A DNA stretch of 6,614 bases, from assembly GCA_017469605.1 (NCBI GenBank), contig JAFUGB010000403.1, positions 1 to 6,614 of the forward strand, written 5' to 3'. Below are positions 5,420-6,614 of the stretch, piece by piece. How positions within the stretch are numbered: position 1 is the stretch's first letter; every line of letters begins with the position of its first letter. The position numbers and the translations under genes are program-made. The notes under the pieces are model-generated. The model was not told the DNA's origin. It saw nothing but the letters and a program-made list of their open reading frames with translations, and made no database searches. This DNA comes from Clostridia bacterium (lineage in GTDB: Bacteria; Bacillota; Clostridia; Christensenellales; Aristaeellaceae).

Positions 5420-5424
5420 TTCAA
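5395..5424 (-). promoter_or_regulatory. Promoter of the GntR regulator gene
   Basis: On the minus strand, TTGAAT (5424-5419), an 18-base spacer and a perfect TATAAT (5400-5395). Start near 5388, with a leader of about 47 bases. It overlaps almost the whole lyase promoter on the other strand, so the two cannot easily be occupied at once. Confidence 0.6.
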
Positions 5425-5432
5425 TATACAAG

Positions 5433-5471
5433 TTTGCGATATATCGCATATCGTATATCACATATCGCAAA
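5433..5471. repeat. Tandem 7-bp repeats with nested palindromes; candidate GntR operator
   Basis: Four contiguous 7-mers, ATATCGC, ATATCGT, ATATCAC and ATATCGC, fill 5441-5468. TGCGATATATCGCA (5435-5448) is a perfect 14-bp palindrome. TTTGCGATAT (5433-5442) is the exact inverse of ATATCGCAAA (5462-5471). The symmetric outer arms fit a dimeric regulator. The array lies between the lyase transcription start and its ribosome binding site, and upstream of the GntR promoter. Assignment to the neighbouring GntR protein is inferred from position. Confidence 0.6.
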
Positions 5472-5488
5472 AACCGTTGTCAGCAAAT

Positions 5489-5495
5489 AGGAGGG
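5489..5495 (+). promoter_or_regulatory. Strong ribosome binding site of the lyase gene
   Basis: AGGAGGG, six bases before the ATG at 5502. It supports this start over any other in-frame choice. Confidence 0.8.
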
Positions 5496-5501
5496 CATGC
5501 C

Positions 5502-6614
5502 ATGGGCAGCAGCAAGAGCATTCAAGCAGTGCATTTCAAAAGGAAAACTGACGCATTACTCTACCCGGTAGACCGCTTTGGCCCGGAAAACGCCAGAAAG
5601 GTCAGAAGCTTCCACCAGAGCTTTCCGGAATATCAGGAAACGCCCCTGGCGAACCTGAACGCCCTGGCTGGGGCATTGGGCGTTGCTTCCATTCATGTGA
5701 AGGATGAAAGCTATCGTTTCGGTCTGAACGCCTTTAAGGTGCTGGGCGGCAGCTATACCATCGGCAACTACATTGCCAAGAAGCTGGGCATCAGCATTTC
5801 CGATCTTTCCTATGAAAGACTGGTCAGCCCTGAAGTGCGGGAAAAGATCGGCCAGATCACCTTCGTTACGGCCACCGATGGCAATCATGGCCGCGGTATT
5901 GCCTGGACAGCCAACCGACTGAATCAAAAAAGCGTGGTATACATGCCCAGGGGCAGCGCTGAAGAGCGGCTGCGCAATATCCAGGCGCTGGGCGCGGACG
6001 CCTGCATCACCGGGCTCAATTATGACGACGCCGTCCGCCTGGCCAAAGAGGGCGAAGACAAGTATGGCTGGGTGCTGGTGCAGGATACGGCCTGGGATGG
6101 ATATGAAGATATCCCAGGCTGGATCATGGAAGGCTACACCACCATGGCCGCCGAAGCCACCGAGCAGCTTAGGGGCGAAAAGCCCACCCACGTTTTTCTG
6201 CAGGCTGGCGTTGGCGCCATGTCCGGCGCGATCTGCGGATACTTTTCTTCCCTGTACGGCGATCAGGACAGGCCCATCATCACCATTGTAGAGCCCGATC
6301 AGGCCGACTGCATCTTCCGCACCGCCAAGGCCGACGACGGCAAGCTGCACTTTGTCACCGGCGATATGAATTCCATCATGGCCGGTCTGTGCTGCGGTGA
6401 ACCCTGCTCCATTGGCTGGAAGGTACTGCGCGATCATGCCGATCACTTTATCTCCATGCCCGATTATGTGGCCGCAGAGGGCATGCGCATCCTGGGCAAT
6501 CCGCTGCCCGGCGACCCGCGGGTGATTTCCGGTGAAAGCGGCGCCGCTACCCTGGGCTTTGTGGCGGAGGTGCTACGCAATCTGGAATTGAAGGAACTGA
6601 AGGACTCCCTGGGG
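5502..6614 (+). CDS. dpaL: 2,3-diaminopropionate ammonia-lyase, 3' end beyond the window
   Basis: A PLP-dependent fold-type II enzyme that converts 2,3-diaminopropionate to pyruvate and two ammonia. The open frame covers 371 codons and is still open at the edge; the family is about 400 residues long (E. coli YgeX), so only the tail is missing. The N-terminal region carries YPVDRF and ETPLANL. The PLP lysine is K79 in RFGLNAFKVLGGSY. TDGNHGRG (125-132) is a cofactor loop whose D126, together with D195 in QDTAWDGYEDIPGW, is spaced as the two catalytic aspartates reported for the Salmonella enzyme. The glycine-rich phosphate loop is QAGVGAMSG (234-242), and GESGA is at 344-348. It is cytosolic. 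Two candidate lesions were looked for and none was seen. The divergent GntR gene and the repeat array in the leader point to substrate-controlled expression for use of amino acids as carbon and nitrogen. Confidence 0.93.
   Translation, partial: MGSSKSIQAVHFKRKTDALLYPVDRFGPENARKVRSFHQSFPEYQETPLANLNALAGALGVASIHVKDESYRFGLNAFKVLGGSYTIGNYIAKKLGISISDLSYERLVSPEVREKIGQITFVTATDGNHGRGIAWTANRLNQKSVVYMPRGSAEERLRNIQALGADACITGLNYDDAVRLAKEGEDKYGWVLVQDTAWDGYEDIPGWIMEGYTTMAAEATEQLRGEKPTHVFLQAGVGAMSGAICGYFSSLYGDQDRPIITIVEPDQADCIFRTAKADDGKLHFVTGDMNSIMAGLCCGEPCSIGWKVLRDHADHFISMPDYVAAEGMRILGNPLPGDPRVISGESGAATLGFVAEVLRNLELKELKDSLG

Noticed and set aside
5441..5468. CRISPR-like or microsatellite array
   Set aside because: The units are 7 bp and contiguous with no spacers, and no cas gene is present. 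The symmetric arms and promoter position favour a regulatory site.
5556..6446. A long open frame of 296 codons on the minus strand opposite the lyase gene
   Set aside because: It is the antisense shadow of a conserved PLP-enzyme gene with clear motifs, has no ribosome binding site or recognisable domain, and follows from the GC-rich codon use.

Overview
The window looks like chromosomal DNA of a moderately GC-rich anaerobic Firmicute of the class Clostridia, probably a gut lineage. This is an inference from gene content and style: an LCP-family cell-wall protein, a secreted metallophosphoesterase, a MATE exporter, AGGAGG-type ribosome binding sites, clear TTGNNN-17-TATAAT promoters and tRNA genes with encoded CCA ends. 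No ribosomal RNA or other strong marker is present, so nothing narrower is claimed.

Layout. (1) Positions 1-1135, minus strand: an LCP (LytR-CpsA-Psr) gene followed by the first 50 codons of a downstream gene that runs off the left edge. The LCP frame is interrupted by an in-frame TAG at 251-253. The frame then continues through 31 family-like codons to a TAA only 2 bases before the next start codon. (2) Positions 1171-1234: back-to-back promoters for the LCP gene and a divergent secreted metallophosphoesterase (1257-2486). (3) Positions 2575-3969: a complete MATE-family transporter with its own probable promoter. (4) Positions 4005-4253: a compact tRNA-Thr(CGU)/tRNA-Pro(CGG) operon with a consensus promoter carrying a perfect palindrome in its spacer, a 5' leader hairpin and a strong intrinsic terminator. 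(5) Positions 4317-4669, minus strand: the decayed C-terminal part of a tyrosine recombinase facing the tRNA-Pro 3' end, truncated at its N-terminal side and frameshifted near its C-terminus. It is the scar of an integrative element. (6) Positions 4670-5341, minus strand: an AT-richer GntR/FCD regulator, divergent from (7) a 2,3-diaminopropionate ammonia-lyase gene (5502 to the right edge).

How the parts relate. The LCP protein and the phosphoesterase are both predicted to act outside the membrane and share a divergent promoter region. The GntR regulator and the lyase form a classic divergent regulator/enzyme pair for amino-acid breakdown. Their intergenic region holds two interlocked face-to-face promoters and an array of four 7-bp repeats with a 14-bp palindrome, which is the best candidate operator. 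The least ordinary points are this operator/promoter design, the amber codon in the LCP gene and the integrase scar that abuts the regulator's stop codon. I do not see a complete unknown defence or mobile system here.
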